This document shows, piece after piece, positions 1 to 11,443 of a DNA stretch of 64,000 bases (within the stretch, counting starts at the first letter, position 1; every line of letters starts with the position of its first letter). The position numbers and the translations under genes were made by a program. The stretch covers positions 434,001 through 498,000 of the forward strand of contig JARFIW010001346.1 in NCBI GenBank assembly GCA_036346225.1, in the 5' to 3' direction. The notes beneath the pieces were generated by a model that had not been told where the DNA came from, ran no database searches, and was given only the letters and a program-made list of their open reading frames with translations. Source of the DNA: Platerodrilus igneus. Lineage: Eukaryota > Arthropoda > Insecta > Coleoptera > Lycidae.

Positions 1-1915
1 TATTCAAATAGGGGGGGAAATACTCAAATTTAGACCAGGGTAGAAAATTAATTAACGACATCAAATAATTTTAATCACCCTGTATAAAGAAACAAATAGA
101 AATTACGTGCGAAATTTATATTAATTCAATTTTTAAGTAACGGGTATTAAACAAAGTGTACAAATAATAATTAATATTTAATTGGTATTCGCTAAAAATT
201 AAAGGGTAGAAGTCAATGCCATTCATTATTATTTTAATTGGAGTTAATTGAACCATTAGTAATATATAATAAGCATAAAAGCCTGTGAAAATCCAAGGTT
301 GGTAACAAACAGCTGAAAGGGAGGTTAAAATAACATGAAACAAAGCTCGGAGAATTATATTAAAACGTACATTAGGAGTGCACACCTGCAAACTTTTAAA
401 TGTCAAAGTTCTAATAAATTTGAATAGATAAACATGCATCTTCTACGTATATTGGAAACGGTCGGATGTTTTAGTTTGTACCACTCAGACCAAGGTAGAA
501 AGGATGGATAAAACGCGTAAAGCAGAGACACTGATAATAAAGGCGTGATTTGTGAAGCTTTACTAGGGCTACGATTGGTTGAAATAAGATGCAAACATGA
601 GAGGAAAGCATAGCAGTTGGTGTGTAAAATTAATTAGTTGTTCTCGGACGTGTTTGCGAACCGTGTAGAAATTTCTTAGATTTTCAACTTGGACGTGTGC
701 AAATTTAATAGAATCGCTGTGCCGAGCCGTCGAAAGGGAAAAGAGAATGCGAAATTCTAAAAATTGTCCGTTGCGGGACAAATTCGACTTGCAAGCGGGC
801 CATTATATAAACCCGTGTTAATAGGTGTTTCGCTCTCTTAGATTTTTGATTTTATTCAATACTTTAAACAGTTTTGCTCGTTATTTTTTTTTATTATTCG
901 ATACTTTAAGTAGAATACGTGCTGATTACGTGCTACATTAAAAGTTATGAGTGCACTTAGAGAAGATACAAGGTAATAAAGTCTGGTTATATTTGCGAGT
1001 ATTACTGTACCAATTATCCAAATTAGTAACGATAAATCAATAAATAGAAGTAGGCAGTTTTGGGTATAGCGTGAAAGAATTATGAATTTCAGTGCTATTT
1101 TTCGAGGGTGTTAATAATCAAATGTTATTCGTAAACGTGATTGGATCCACAAAACAAGATTTCGATATATCTAGATGAGTTCCTAAGAAGCCCTGAAACA
1201 ATTTAGACGAATGGTGGTGTAGAAAAATTTTAAAGGCGACCAGGAATCCTAGGACGTAAACATAACCTAGCTGGAATGGTGGAATTAGCAAGGACGATGT
1301 ACATTGAAGCCACGAGTGCATTAACCTTCAGGTAAATTATGCATTTGGTCGATCTTAGATGTTTTGGTGTGTGTTGAATATCTTTATAATTTGTTTGATA
1401 AAAATGGACAATAGTAAAGTTGTATAAACAAAATTTTAATTTTAAGGTAAAATTTTCTTGTATAAGTAGAAAGGAGTATTTATCAGGTTTATGTTTTTGA
1501 TTATGATGAAAATTTGGGTCTGTCTTTGAGCTCAATTAGACTAACCTGTTAAATTAACGTAAAGGGGTGGGAGATGCTCCCGTTTATTCAGACTTAGGTC
1601 TGCACATATTGTTAACTTAATTAGTATGCATCCTACAAGGACTCTAATTCTGGATGCAAATTAAAATGATGACAAATTTTAACTTGAAATTTTATGATGC
1701 TGAAATTTATGCTGAAATTTAATTTTGAAACTTTAATGTATTATGAATATTGATGTGAATAGAGTTAACGTTTATGTTTTTGGTAGGAATGTGTTTGTTT
1801 TTTTTATGAATGAGGATGAAAGTTTTAACTAGGTGAGCAGCCGAGGCGAAGAGAGTAAAGAGGCGATTATCAGAAGAGAATCACAGCAATCTGGACGGCC
1901 CAATCTGTGGGGCTC
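1..1915 (+). repeat. 5' long terminal repeat (left edge cut by window) of a Ty3/gypsy-like element
   Basis: Bases 1-1915 recur almost unchanged at 5375-7285, in the same orientation and with only scattered substitutions and small indels, and the two copies flank gag and pol sequence. That makes them an LTR pair of at least 1.9 kb, very long for a Ty3/gypsy element. Osvaldo/Ulysses-type elements are known for long LTRs and this may be a relative. A TATA box near 804 and an AATAAA at 975 place U3, R and U5 in the usual order. The true left end may lie before base 1, because the homology is already complete there. The short minus-strand reading frames inside the LTR occur identically in both copies and are not genes. 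Confidence 0.85.
804..980 (+). promoter_or_regulatory. LTR core promoter (TATATAA) and AATAAA polyadenylation signal
   Basis: TATATAA stands at 804-810, about 30 bases before a pyrimidine-rich stretch that would hold the start site. AATAAA follows at 975-980, so R would lie between them. The 3' LTR carries the same pair at 6181-6187 and 6351-6356. The order of sites is seen; activity is inferred. Confidence 0.5.
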
Positions 1916-2154
1916 GAATGATCAGCGGAAAGTACCAGTTTCCGTGACCGAAGGCGCATTTCACAACATCTTGGCGACCCGAACGTGGAGGGCTCGAATT
2001 TCAGATAGTGTGTAACTGTTTCAGGAAACTGGCGACCCTGAAATTAAGAGCTGAGTGTGAATATTTTTTGTAGGTGTGTGAAAGAAGTGTGTAGGCGTGT
2101 GTGGGTTGAAAAGTGTGACGTATGCAGAGAAAAGAGTGACTTCGAAGTCAAGGG

Positions 2155-3549
2155 GTGAAAATAGGAAGTAGTGATAGTGCTTTATTTAAAACGACAGAAG
2201 CAGAAATGGAGGAAGAAGCAGGAGGTAGTAGGGATCAGTCTAAGACGGAGTCAGGAGAAACAGGAAATGAGTTAATGATGAGAATGTTAGAGGAAATGCG
2301 ATTAGCTAGGGAAGAATCGAATAGAGCGAGGGAGGAATCCAATAGAAAATTAGAACAGCTAAGCGATGAATTTAATAGAGCTAGGGAAGAATCGAATAAG
2401 AAATTTGACTAATTAAATCAGAAATTAGGGGATAAAATAGAAAAATCGACGAGAGAATTTACAGAATTTAAAAATAGTCTTACTGTGAAAATGGGTGAAG
2501 TAGAAAGTAGGGTTGATAGAAATGAGGAAAGCATTACAGGTCTTCAACAGGAAATGGGACATTTAAGGTCCGAAATACGTATTTTTTGTGAAGAAGAGAT
2601 AAATATAAAAATGACTGAAGTAACGGACTCATGTAGGGATCAGTTAGGCAGGGTAGAACGCGAAGTTAGTAGTATTAAACACAACATGGCAAGTTTAACG
2701 GGGGATGGTCCCAGATTTTATACAGGTGGTGCATCATTGGACCAACATATGAAATTTTATGGCGATAACAGGGTAAATCCACAAATTTTTATTAATAGCG
2801 TAAAAAATCTAGTGGGAAATTTATTTGACGAACAGACTAAACTCAATACGATAAAGGCTTTATTGAAAGACAATGCGGAAGCATGGTATAATTTAGTAGG
2901 ACAAGACATAGACACGTATCAGGACTTTGAAAACAAATTTTTACAGCATTACTGGAGTGATCACAAACAGGATAAGATTAGGGACGACTTGATTACAGGA
3001 AAATTTAAGGGAGAGTTTTCAGGTTCTAGGGAACAATATGCCATCCGAAAATACAGTGTGGCCAAACAACTTAATCCACCATTGACGGACAGACAAATAA
3101 TCAAGTACTTATCACGGCATTTTGAACTGGAAATCAGACAACACGTGGCCTTACAAAACATTACAGAACGTGAGACATTTTTAGAGTATTTACAGAGATA
3201 TTACGATGTATGTGTTGGACGGACATGAGAGATACGTGAACGAAGCATTAACACGGTTAGGTTTGACAACAGGACACAGAATTTTCCGAGACGGCCTGAC
3301 TATAACAAGAATTTTCGACCGAATTGGGAACGACGAGGACAGAAATACAGAAGCAATAGTGCGACTAGGGGACCGACGCCAAGACCTAGTTAAATGAGAC
3401 AGAACAGTTTACCGGAAGTAAACAGGACAGTGACGAGCACGCCGAATAGAGACAGGGACACGGATATTAATACGAGGAGGACGTACGCACAGGTTGTAGA
3501 AGGACAACCAGGACCAAGCACGGAAAACAGGACGAGACAGGATTTTTAG
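2155..3549 (+). pseudogene. gag of the long-LTR gypsy element, broken by three stop codons
   Basis: One reading frame runs from 2155 to 3549, interrupted by in-frame stops at 2410, 3226 and 3391. The N-terminal part is rich in E, R, N and S heptads and likely forms a coiled coil. The central part (about 2700-3225) has the W-Y-x-L and F-x-x-K-F-L-x-x-Y-W pattern of Ty3/gypsy capsid-like Gag. The tail (3229-3549) is basic and proline/arginine-rich. No CCHC zinc knuckle is present, as in Osvaldo/Ulysses-like elements where a basic tail takes its place. A methionine at 2203 is an alternative start. The stops make a functional Gag unlikely. Confidence 0.75.
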
Positions 3550-3581
3550 AACGCGACAGACCACTAGATTTCTGTGTAAAT

Positions 3582-4613
3582 GTGTATAAACATCCACGTG
3601 AATTTTTCAAAATTGAGGAGGAAGCAGAGCCAGAAACTGTAGAAAAATTATGTTTGCCAATTATTAATATAGGGATTTTTGAGAATAATGTAGAAGTATT
3701 ACTTGATACAGGGGCAGAGGCGAGTTTAATATTGGAGGAATTCGTCAGCAAAATTAGGGATAAGGTTTGTGATAGAATTATGCCTATAAAGCGTAGCCAT
3801 TTAGTAGCTCCAAATAAAAAGAAGTTTGCTGTAGTAAATAGTGTTGTGGTGCTTAGGATAAATATAGGAGGTTTAAGCTGTGAACAGGAGTTTGTAATTG
3901 TACCTGGACTGAAGTTTCAGAGCATTTTAGGTGTTGGCTGTATGATGCAGTTAGGGGTTTTGATAGATATGGGAAGGAAGGTAGTAAGAATTAAGGATAG
4001 GGTAGTGCCATGGAAGGGCAGTTATGAAGTCACAGAAAATGGCACGGGGTTGAATATTAATGTAGTAGAGGTAGAGGATGATGGAGTTAAACAGATCAAC
4101 ACAATAAGATGTCCAGAGGATAGGATAGTAGAGGTTCAAGCTTTATTACAAAAACATGCAGAATTAGTGGGGGTAGAAGCAAGCACAGCGTTAGGCTATG
4201 AGCACGTGTTACAAGTGGATAGTTCAGAACCGTTCAACGCAAAGATTTATCCTATTTCAGCAGCATATCGGGAGCAGGTGAAGGCAGAATTAAATAAAAT
4301 GTTGGACGATGGCATAATAGAGGGCTCAAACACTCATTTCATAAATCCGTTGGTGGTAGTTAAGAAAAAGGATGATAGTAATCGCTTATGTTTAGATGCA
4401 CGAAAAATTAACCAACCAAACCGCAATTCCATTGTCCACCATCCATGGAAACACTTTTGACAAGGTTAAGTGGCAAGTTTGTTTTTAATAAATTAGATTC
4501 AAGGAATTCATTCTGGCTGATCCCATTACACAACGATTCTAGAAGGTACACAGGATTTTCCGTAGAGGGAAAAACCTATAATTTTATGGTAGTATCGTTT
4601 GGTTTTTCCGCAG
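3582..4613 (+). pseudogene. pol fragment: aspartic protease and N-terminal reverse transcriptase, frameshifted and truncated
   Basis: The frame starting at 3582 shows a retropepsin active site, LLDTGAEASLI, about 45 residues in. It is followed by a linker and the start of a Ty3/gypsy reverse transcriptase (a PISAAYREQV-like fingers segment, then the NPLVVVKKKD and LDARKIN motifs). A frameshift near 4445 moves the homology to the next frame (KLDSRNSFW, then VVSFGFS). Similarity stops at about 4613. The YxDD box, RNase H and integrase are absent, so the element could not move on its own. The gene lies 32 bases after gag in a different frame, as is common for Ty3/gypsy elements. Confidence 0.8.
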
Positions 4614-5340
4614 AAAAGGAAATAATAATAAATGAGAAACAGACAAATGTAGGGACTAAAGAAGAAGCAATATGTAAGAGTCAGGATGATAGGGATGAGT
4701 TTATTTTATGTGAGATAATAAGGATGATAAGTATAGATATAGAAGGAGGAGAAATAGGGATGAAGAGTATTAGGATGGTGAGAAGAAAGACTTGGAGGAT
4801 CAAGAAAAGAGTCAGATTTAAATAAGAAATGAAGATTAAATGAACGAAATATAGGATAGGGATAGAATAGGTGTATATAGAAGAGTAGAAGTAAGTGTTT
4901 ATAGAAAATAAAGCTAGGTATAGGATAAATATGGGAGATAGTTAGAAATAGGTATATAGGATGAGAATGAAAATTAAATGTAGAAAGAAAATAAGATAGG
5001 GTAAGTGTAGATATTTCTTAGGAGATTAGTGGAGAGTTAGGAATAGAATAAGAATAGGATAGGTATATAGGATTAGGTAGGTGTAAGTGAGCATAGTGAA
5101 GATTGGATAAAAGTTAGGAATAGAATAGGTATATAGGATGTATATAGGATTAGATGGATAAGTAGGATGAAGTTAGGGATAATTTCAGTTTATAAAATTA
5201 GGTGAGAGTTAGGAATAGGATAGGGATATAGGATAGGTGTAAATATTTTTAGGATTGGATATAAGTTAGATAAGTTAGAAAGATAAGTGTAAAGTGAGAT
5301 AGACAATTGTTTTTGTAAATTTTTTTTGTAGTCTAGAGGT
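4614..5340 (+). repeat. C-depleted, G/A/T-rich degenerate repeat tract replacing most of pol
   Basis: Where the rest of pol should be, the plus strand consists almost only of G, A and T, with recurrent motifs such as AGGATAGG, GTATATAGGAT and GAATAGG. C is nearly absent for about 700 bases. It ends just before the polypurine run and the 3' LTR. It may be an expanded polypurine-tract-like minisatellite. No coding homology is visible, and the reading frame through it (to 4827) is low complexity. Confidence 0.7.
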
Positions 5341-5374
5341 TTTGTATTTAAATTCAAATAAGTGGGATTATTTG

Positions 5375-7285
5375 TATTCAAATAGGGGGGGAAATACTCA
5401 AATTTAGACCAGGGTAGAAAATTAATTAACGACATCAAATAATTTTAATCACCTTGTATAAAGAAACAAATAGAAATTACGTGCGAAATTTATATTAATT
5501 CAATTTTTAAGTAATGGGTATTAAACAAAGTGTACAAATAATAATTAATATTTAATTGGTATTCGCTAAAAATTAAAGGGTAGAAGTCAATGCCATTCAT
5601 TATTATTTTAATTGGAGTTAATTGAACCATTAGTAATATATAATAAGCATAAAAGCCTGTGAAAATCCAAGGTTGGTAACAAACAGCTGAAAGGGAGGTT
5701 AAAATAACATGAAACAAAGCTCGGAGAATTATATTAAAACGTACATTAGGAGTGCACACCTGCAAACTTTTAAATGTCAAAGTTCTAATAAATTTGAATA
5801 GATAAACATGCATCTTCTACGTATATTGGAAACGGTCGGATGTTTTAGTTTGTACCACTCAGACCAAGGTAGAAAGGGATGGATAAAACGCGTAAAGCAG
5901 AGACACTGATAATAAAGGCGTGATTTGTGAAGCTTTACTAGGGCTACGATTGGTTGAAATAAGATGCAAACATGAGAGGGGAAAGCATAGCAGTTGGTGT
6001 GTAAAATTAATTAGTTGTTCTCGGACGTGTTTGCGAACCGTGTAGAAATTTCTTAGATTTTCAACTTGGACGTGTGCAAATTTAATAGAATCGCTGTGCC
6101 GAGCCGTCGAAAGGGAAAAGAGAATGCGAAATTCAAAAAATTGCCCGTTGCGGGACAAATTCGACTTGCAAGCGGGCCATTATATAAACCCGTGTTAATA
6201 GGTGTTTCGCTCTCTTAGATTTTTGATTTTATTCAATACTTTAAACAGTTTTGCTCGTTATTTTTTTTATTATTCGATACTTTAAGTAGAATACGTGGTG
6301 ATTACGTGCTACATTAAAAGTTATGAGTGCACTTAGAGAAGATACAAGGTAATAAAGTCTAGTTATATTTGCGAGTATTACTGTACCAATTATTCAAATT
6401 AGTAACGATAAATCAATAAATAGTGTATGGGTATAGCGTAAAAGAATTATGAATTTCAGTTCTATTTTTGGGGGGTGTTAATAATCAAATGTTATTCGTA
6501 AACGTAATTGGATCCACAAAACAAGATTTCGATATATCTAGATGAGTTCCTGAGAAGCCCTAAAACAATTTAGACGAATGGTGGTGTAGAAAAATTTTAA
6601 AGGCGACCAGCAATCCTAGGACGTAAACATAACCCAGCTGGAATGGTGGAATTAGCAAGGACGATGTACATTGAAGCCACGAGTGCATTAACCTTCAGGT
6701 AAATTATGCATTTTGTTCGATCTTAGACGTTTTGGTGTGTGTTGAATATCTTTATAATTTGTTTGATAAAAATGGACAGTAGTAAAGTTGTATAAACAAC
6801 AAAATTTTAATTTTAAGGTAAAATTTTCTTGTATAAGTAGAAAGGAGTATTTATCAGGTTTATGTTTTTGATTATGATGAAAATTTGGGTCTGTCTTTGA
6901 GCTCAATTAGACTAACCTGTTAAATTAACGTAAAGGGGTGGGAGATGCTCCCTTTTATTCAGACTTAGGTCTGCACATATTGTTTACTTAATTAGTATGC
7001 ATCCTACAAGGACTCTAATTCAGGATGCAAATTAAAATGATGACAAATTTTAACTTGAAATTTTATGATGCTGAAATTTATGCTGAAATTTAATTTTGAA
7101 ACTTTAATGTATTATGAATATTGATGTGAATAGAGTTAATGTTGATGTTTGTGGTAGGAATGGGTTTGTTTTTTTTATGAATGAGGATGAAAGTTTTAAC
7201 TAGGTGAGCAGCCGAGGCGGAGAGAGTAAAGAGGCGATTATCAGAAGAGAATCACAGCAATCTGGACGGCCCAACGTTGGGGCTC
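5375..7285 (+). repeat. 3' long terminal repeat of the long-LTR gypsy element
   Basis: This is the direct counterpart of bases 1-1915, and shared sequence starts at 5375. A G7 run inside a purine tract at 5385-5394 sits at the boundary and could be the polypurine tract. The two LTRs differ by only a few substitutions and small indels over 1.9 kb, so the insertion is young relative to the other elements here. Homology fades after a GGGGCTCGA motif near 7285, shortly before a TA microsatellite. Confidence 0.85.
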
Positions 7286-7331
7286 GAGTGTTTTTTTTAC
7301 TCTGGTGAGTTTTTTTTGTAGGTTTCACAGC

Positions 7332-7360
7332 AATATATATATATATATATATATATATAA
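7332..7360. repeat. (TA)n microsatellite
   Basis: About 14 uninterrupted TA units lie directly after CAGCAA, just outside the 3' LTR. Confidence 0.9.
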
Positions 7361-8344
7361 TAGAAATAAAATTGAGCAGGTGTTTAGCTTGCCAAGATAA
7401 CACAGCTACTTTACCTAATTACTATTAAACTAGCAACATTCCGGAAATTTTTAATTAATATAGATTACATGTTTAGATAAGGGACAAAATTAATATAGGC
7501 AAGCGAACTCGTGGATTTAATAAAAAACGAGCACAGAGTTAACTGCTTAACTAAGCTGACTAAATTCATAGAAGTGTAGTAACCCATAAATTCAAATATG
7601 TAGAAGCTGGAATGATTTTTAAAGTAAGGAGGCAGTAAATTTTCAAATATGATATGGAACGTAACAAAGCATTTATACATTGAATAATTACTTCTGATGT
7701 CATATCACCCTTTAATACTACATGGTGAACTCCAATACATCTCGTGTCCATGAGAAATAGAGATTGACGTTACCATTCCAGGTAAATAGTCATTACCGCG
7801 CATAGATTCAATTCTCAGTTGCTTAAGAAATGCAAAAATTATGTCTTTTATGGATTTAAAACAAGCTTTTTGCCAAACCCTTCTAATTCAAGCCCTAAAA
7901 CTAGTTGGTTGCATATCCCTACATACCTTTCTAGTGATTGCGTTAATCACAATAAAAAATGATATATGTCTTTGAGAAGTGTACCCTTCTACCACTGCTA
8001 CTATGTCGTTAAAGAAGTAAAAATTTACTCTTCTAGACTCGTGTTGAGGACTTCTGAGGATTGGTTCTCCATGTATGCTGGTTTGACCGTATCAATTCAA
8101 ACACTTGCTTCCTTAACCTGTTTGTCGATGGTGACCGTTTTGTTGTTCATGTGGATTACTTTGTATGGTCAATCGTATGTACTTTGTATAGCACTTTTGT
8201 TGCCTCCGCAAGTTACGTTTCGGGTCTTGAGGGCTGCCTTTTTAAAAAGTCTTCTTCCAAAACTTCTTGTAACAATTTACTTATCAAACAGAAATTACAA
8301 TTGGAATTTTTAAAAACTTGAGAAAATTATACTAAGTAAAAAAA
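7361..8344. other. intergenic stretch, nothing recognised
   Basis: AT-rich sequence between the TA microsatellite and the gypsy A LTR. Short reading frames on both strands show no motif or composition that I can tie to a family. Part of it may be decayed transposon DNA. Confidence 0.4.
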
Positions 8345-8772
8345 TAATAATTGAATTTAAATGAGGGCGAGTAGTTTAAGCAAGCAACAATGTAAAAGCT
8401 GAAATACTCAAGACTGACTGACTTATCTGGGGCTCCCGGGGTATTTATGTTGTCTCTGCCCCTCACATGTCTGTAGGAACTTGCAGAGCTCATGTCTACT
8501 TATTTCTTTATTCTATTCATTATACAAGGTAACAATCTTATTTTCTAATAATTGTGGTTTCTTAACCGTCTGTGACCTGCACCTGGAGTATCATATACGT
8601 CTGGAATACAATGTATTCACATCCGTTCTCACAACTTGCTTGTAAACTTTCAATAACCTTTTCTTATTTATCCTTGAATTTACAATGTTGCATCTAACTT
8701 AAGTTTCTTAATAATTTACTAATAATTTCTATTTGATTGTACATATATGGATTGGGGTATACATAAATCGCA
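8345..8772 (-). repeat. 3' LTR of gypsy A (minus-strand element)
   Basis: Bases 8345-8772 match the reverse complement of 11444-11860 along their length, for example the AACTTGCAGA and CCTGCCCCTCAC-like blocks. Read on the minus strand it begins TGCGA (complement of 8772) and lies after the integrase end of gypsy A, as expected for a 3' LTR. The left end is approximate because similarity decays in AT-rich sequence. Confidence 0.65.
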
Positions 8773-9707
8773 GTGTACAAAAATATGGCCTTCAATATAA
8801 ATGTTTGTCTGCTGCTATGCTTGGTGCCTTGGACTGGTTGTAGTTGTAGAAAGTGGTAACGTAGTTGATTTGCGTTTGCTTCAGGATGTGTTTGTTTCAT
8901 TGGCTTGCTCAAACTTGTGAGGAATTCTTCCAATAAGCGTTTTGCCAAATATAAGTTCTGTAGCTGCAAAGTTCAGTTTTCTTCCAAGTATTTCTGATTC
9001 CGAATAGGACTAAAGGTAATGCTCCTGTCCTTTTTTTGTTCTTGTGGCAGGTCGATACAGTTTTAAAGTTGACGGGGTAATCGTTTCACCATGTAATTGA
9101 ACTGCGAATTTTTATGAATGCTATCAAGGTTTCTAATTGTTTGAACAGTTGTGATTCAAACTAACGGCCTTGTTCTACTGTAACTCTTAGGTGTACACCT
9201 AAGCGTGCGATCTATTGTTTTTTGAATGCTCTGGCTACCGTTTCAGCTTCAATGTTTGGTAGAGGTATTGCCTTCTGGCCATCTTGTAAAGCGGTCGATA
9301 CATGTGAATATGTACCGGTGTCCCTCTGATACGGGTAATGGTACGACAAAGTCTATGTGTACATGTTCTAATCTTGAAGATGGTGGTTTGAAATTTTGCG
9401 TTTCTGTGATCACGTGTCTTGTGACTTTGACGCTTTGGCATTGGATACAACGTTCTGTCCAGGTGCGGTAGTCTGATTTGATGCCAGGCCAAACGAATTT
9501 TTCGGTTGCCAGTTTAGTGGTTGCCTTTATTCCTAGGAGTGCTAAGTTGTGAATGCTTGCGAAAGCTACTTTTTGTAATTTTTTTAATACGAATGGGCAA
9601 GCTATCGTTGTTGAAATGTTACAAAAAATTGTCTGATAAGAGTTCAGGATTGGTATCCGTTTGTAGAGCAAACTTGAGTTATTGTTTTTCCTGAAACTTT
9701 TGAACAC
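8773..9707 (-). pseudogene. gypsy A integrase, decayed
   Basis: Minus strand. Residues encoded at 9249-9707 show an H-x3-H zinc-binding region that is partly decayed (HNLALLGIKATTKLA), then FVWPGIKSD, CIQCQSVKV, and the start of the catalytic core with HVHIDFV and TCIDRFTRWPE. Core and C-terminal similarity continues in shifting frames to about 8780, including VEQGRQFES, LPLVLFGIR and a trailing ETLR-like block. Several frameshifts and stops are needed. Integrase would insert cDNA into host DNA; this copy cannot be functional. It lies downstream of the RNase H remnant and upstream of the LTR in the order expected for Ty3/gypsy. Confidence 0.75.
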
Positions 9708-10307
9708 TTCATCGTTTTGCTATGAATTGAATAGCTGTTTGAAGTCAATGCAATCCATTTTCGAAAGTGTGTCTGCTACAATTTTTCTTTTTCCGAAGTG
9801 TATTTGATGTGTGTCGAACATTGGCTTATGTAATCCAAATATCTAAATTGCCTGCGAGTACATTTTTTCAATTTCTGTTGGAAAACGAATGTTAGGGGTT
9901 TGTGAACTGTGAAGATCCTGAAATAGATACCTATTAGCATATGCTAAAACTCTTTGACAGTTATGTATGTTGCCAGAAGTTCTCGGTCGTATGCAGAGTA
10001 TTTTGTTTGGACATTAGTTAGTCTTTTAGAATAAAAGTTAAAGGTTGCCATTACTGAGTGCTCCATTGTTGGAATACTACACCGACAGCAAAGTCTGCAA
10101 TATTTGTTGCTATATATAGGTTTGTGTTGGGGAGTGGATGTGTGAGTAGCACGACTTGTGCTAGCTGTGCTTGGCGCTTCTCAAAAACTATGTTTGCTTC
10201 ACTTGTTCAATTGATAGGCGCGTTACTTTTTATTTTGCTTTTTAGTAGGTCGTTCAACGTAACATGTTAGTCAGCTGCTCATAGCATGAAACGAAGGTAA
10301 TAACTCA
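9708..10307 (-). pseudogene. gypsy A RNase H and connection region, decayed
   Basis: In minus-strand frames the sequence keeps blocks typical of gypsy RNase H: a HPSPNTNLYI-like strand, IADFAVG, FILKDL-like and KYSAYDRELLA, with many stops. It connects the reverse transcriptase part at 10551-11444 with integrase. No intact reading frame remains. Confidence 0.55.
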
Positions 10308-10550
10308 CTTTACATGTGATTTTCCAATGCTCCACCCGAAGGTACTACATTGGCCAGGAAGCGAGTTATCTTTACTTGAAAAATTTGGAATTTTGCCGAA
10401 CCCTTGCTGTTCCAGGCAAGGTAGAGATCTTTAACGTGCGTGACAACACTCACACACGGGACCTCCATTTTACTTCTCATCCGAACGAGGGTGTATTTTT
10501 ATGAAAAATGCTCGCCTAAACTTTTTCAAGCGGATCGTGTCAGGATTCGA
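10308..10550 (-). mobile_element. short retroposon (SINE-like) with 14-bp target-site duplication, inside gypsy A pol
   Basis: AAGGTAATAACTCA occurs at 10294-10307 and again at 10551-10564, flanking 243 bases with no relation to gypsy pol. Joining the flanks with one copy kept makes the conserved L-x-Y-Y-x-R-F motif of the reverse transcriptase connection region continuous again. That shows both the insertion and its exact limits. On the minus strand the insert contains CCTCGTTCGGATGAGAAGT, GGTCCCGTGTGTGAG and CACGTTAAAGATC. This set recalls a conserved SINE central domain widespread in invertebrates (from memory). The long duplication fits LINE-machinery retroposition. Orientation is inferred from those motifs. 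Confidence 0.65.
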
Positions 10551-10564
10551 AAGGTAATAACTCA

Positions 10565-11443
10565 ACATGTCTTAGGTTTGTCCAAAGTTTATGCTGTCTC
10601 AGGTTTTGTGTAATTCTGTCTGATGCTAACTTTTTCTGGCAGTGGTTTGGTGCCACTTTTGGTGATGAGATAGCCAAGAAATTTGACTTCATTTTGTCCA
10701 AAGATGCATTTAGCAGCGTTTATAAACACATCGTAATCTTTCAATCTGTTGAAGAGAATTTCCAAATGTTTGGTGTGTTTTTCTTCAGACTAGATGTTAT
10801 CAAAATGTTGTCGATGTAGCCGTAACAGAATTCTAGCCCGCTTAAAAAGTCGTCCATGAATCGTTGAAAAGTGTATGCGGTGTATCGTAGTCCAAATGTT
10901 ATGTGTAGGAATTCGAATAAACCAAAAGGCGTTGTTGTAGCTGTCTTTTCTGTGTCTTTTTCAGCTATGGAGATTTGATGATAGGCTGTGGCGAGATCAA
11001 TTGAAGAAAAAAATTTTCCTTTTTGAAATGGGATAGGATACCTATCAGGAATTGTGCGAGCGTTAAAAGCCCTGTTATCTCCACAGGGTCGCCACTCTTT
11101 GTTGTTTTGGCCACTAAATGTAAGGGTGATGCTCATGGTGATTTGGATGGCCTTGCTATTCCTAACTGGACCACTGTAGTGAATTCATCCTTTACGATTT
11201 TGGGTTTATCAGGCGTCAGTCTGCATGGACGACTGTATACTGAAGGTCCTTGAGTCGTTAGGATGTTATATACGGTACTATGCTTTGATAGTGTAGTAAG
11301 ACCTCTCGGATGGGTTATGTATCTGATTAGAATTTTGTGGTATTTTGAATTGGTTACCGTGGATGATATAGCACTATGTTTACTACTAGCGGTTGAACTA
11401 TAGTTGAAAGTTTCGTCTGCGAGTCGATACGTTTTATGTTTCA
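10565..11443 (-). pseudogene. gypsy A reverse transcriptase, decayed
   Basis: Minus-strand residues from 11443 downwards run through LTPDKPKIVKDEFTT, LGIARPSKSP, a frameshift near 11135, then WRPCGDNRAFNARTIPDRYP, SSIDLATAYHQI, FGLFEFLHITFGL and the active-site box. The box reads YGYIDN instead of Y-x-D-D, so one catalytic aspartate is lost. Similarity continues to the FLGYLITKSG block near 10650. This is the standard fingers-palm order of Ty3/gypsy enzymes. It joins across the retroposon at 10308-10550 to the RNase H remnant. Confidence 0.8.

Noticed and set aside
116..439. 107-residue minus-strand frame repeated at 5490-5813
   Set aside because: It lies inside the LTR and its copy is identical only because the two LTRs are. 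No domain, and low complexity AT-driven composition.
7966..8321. Overlapping plus-strand frames of 115 and 86 residues
   Set aside because: No motif, no paired regulatory context and hydrophobic low-information composition. They lie in unassigned DNA next to a transposon.
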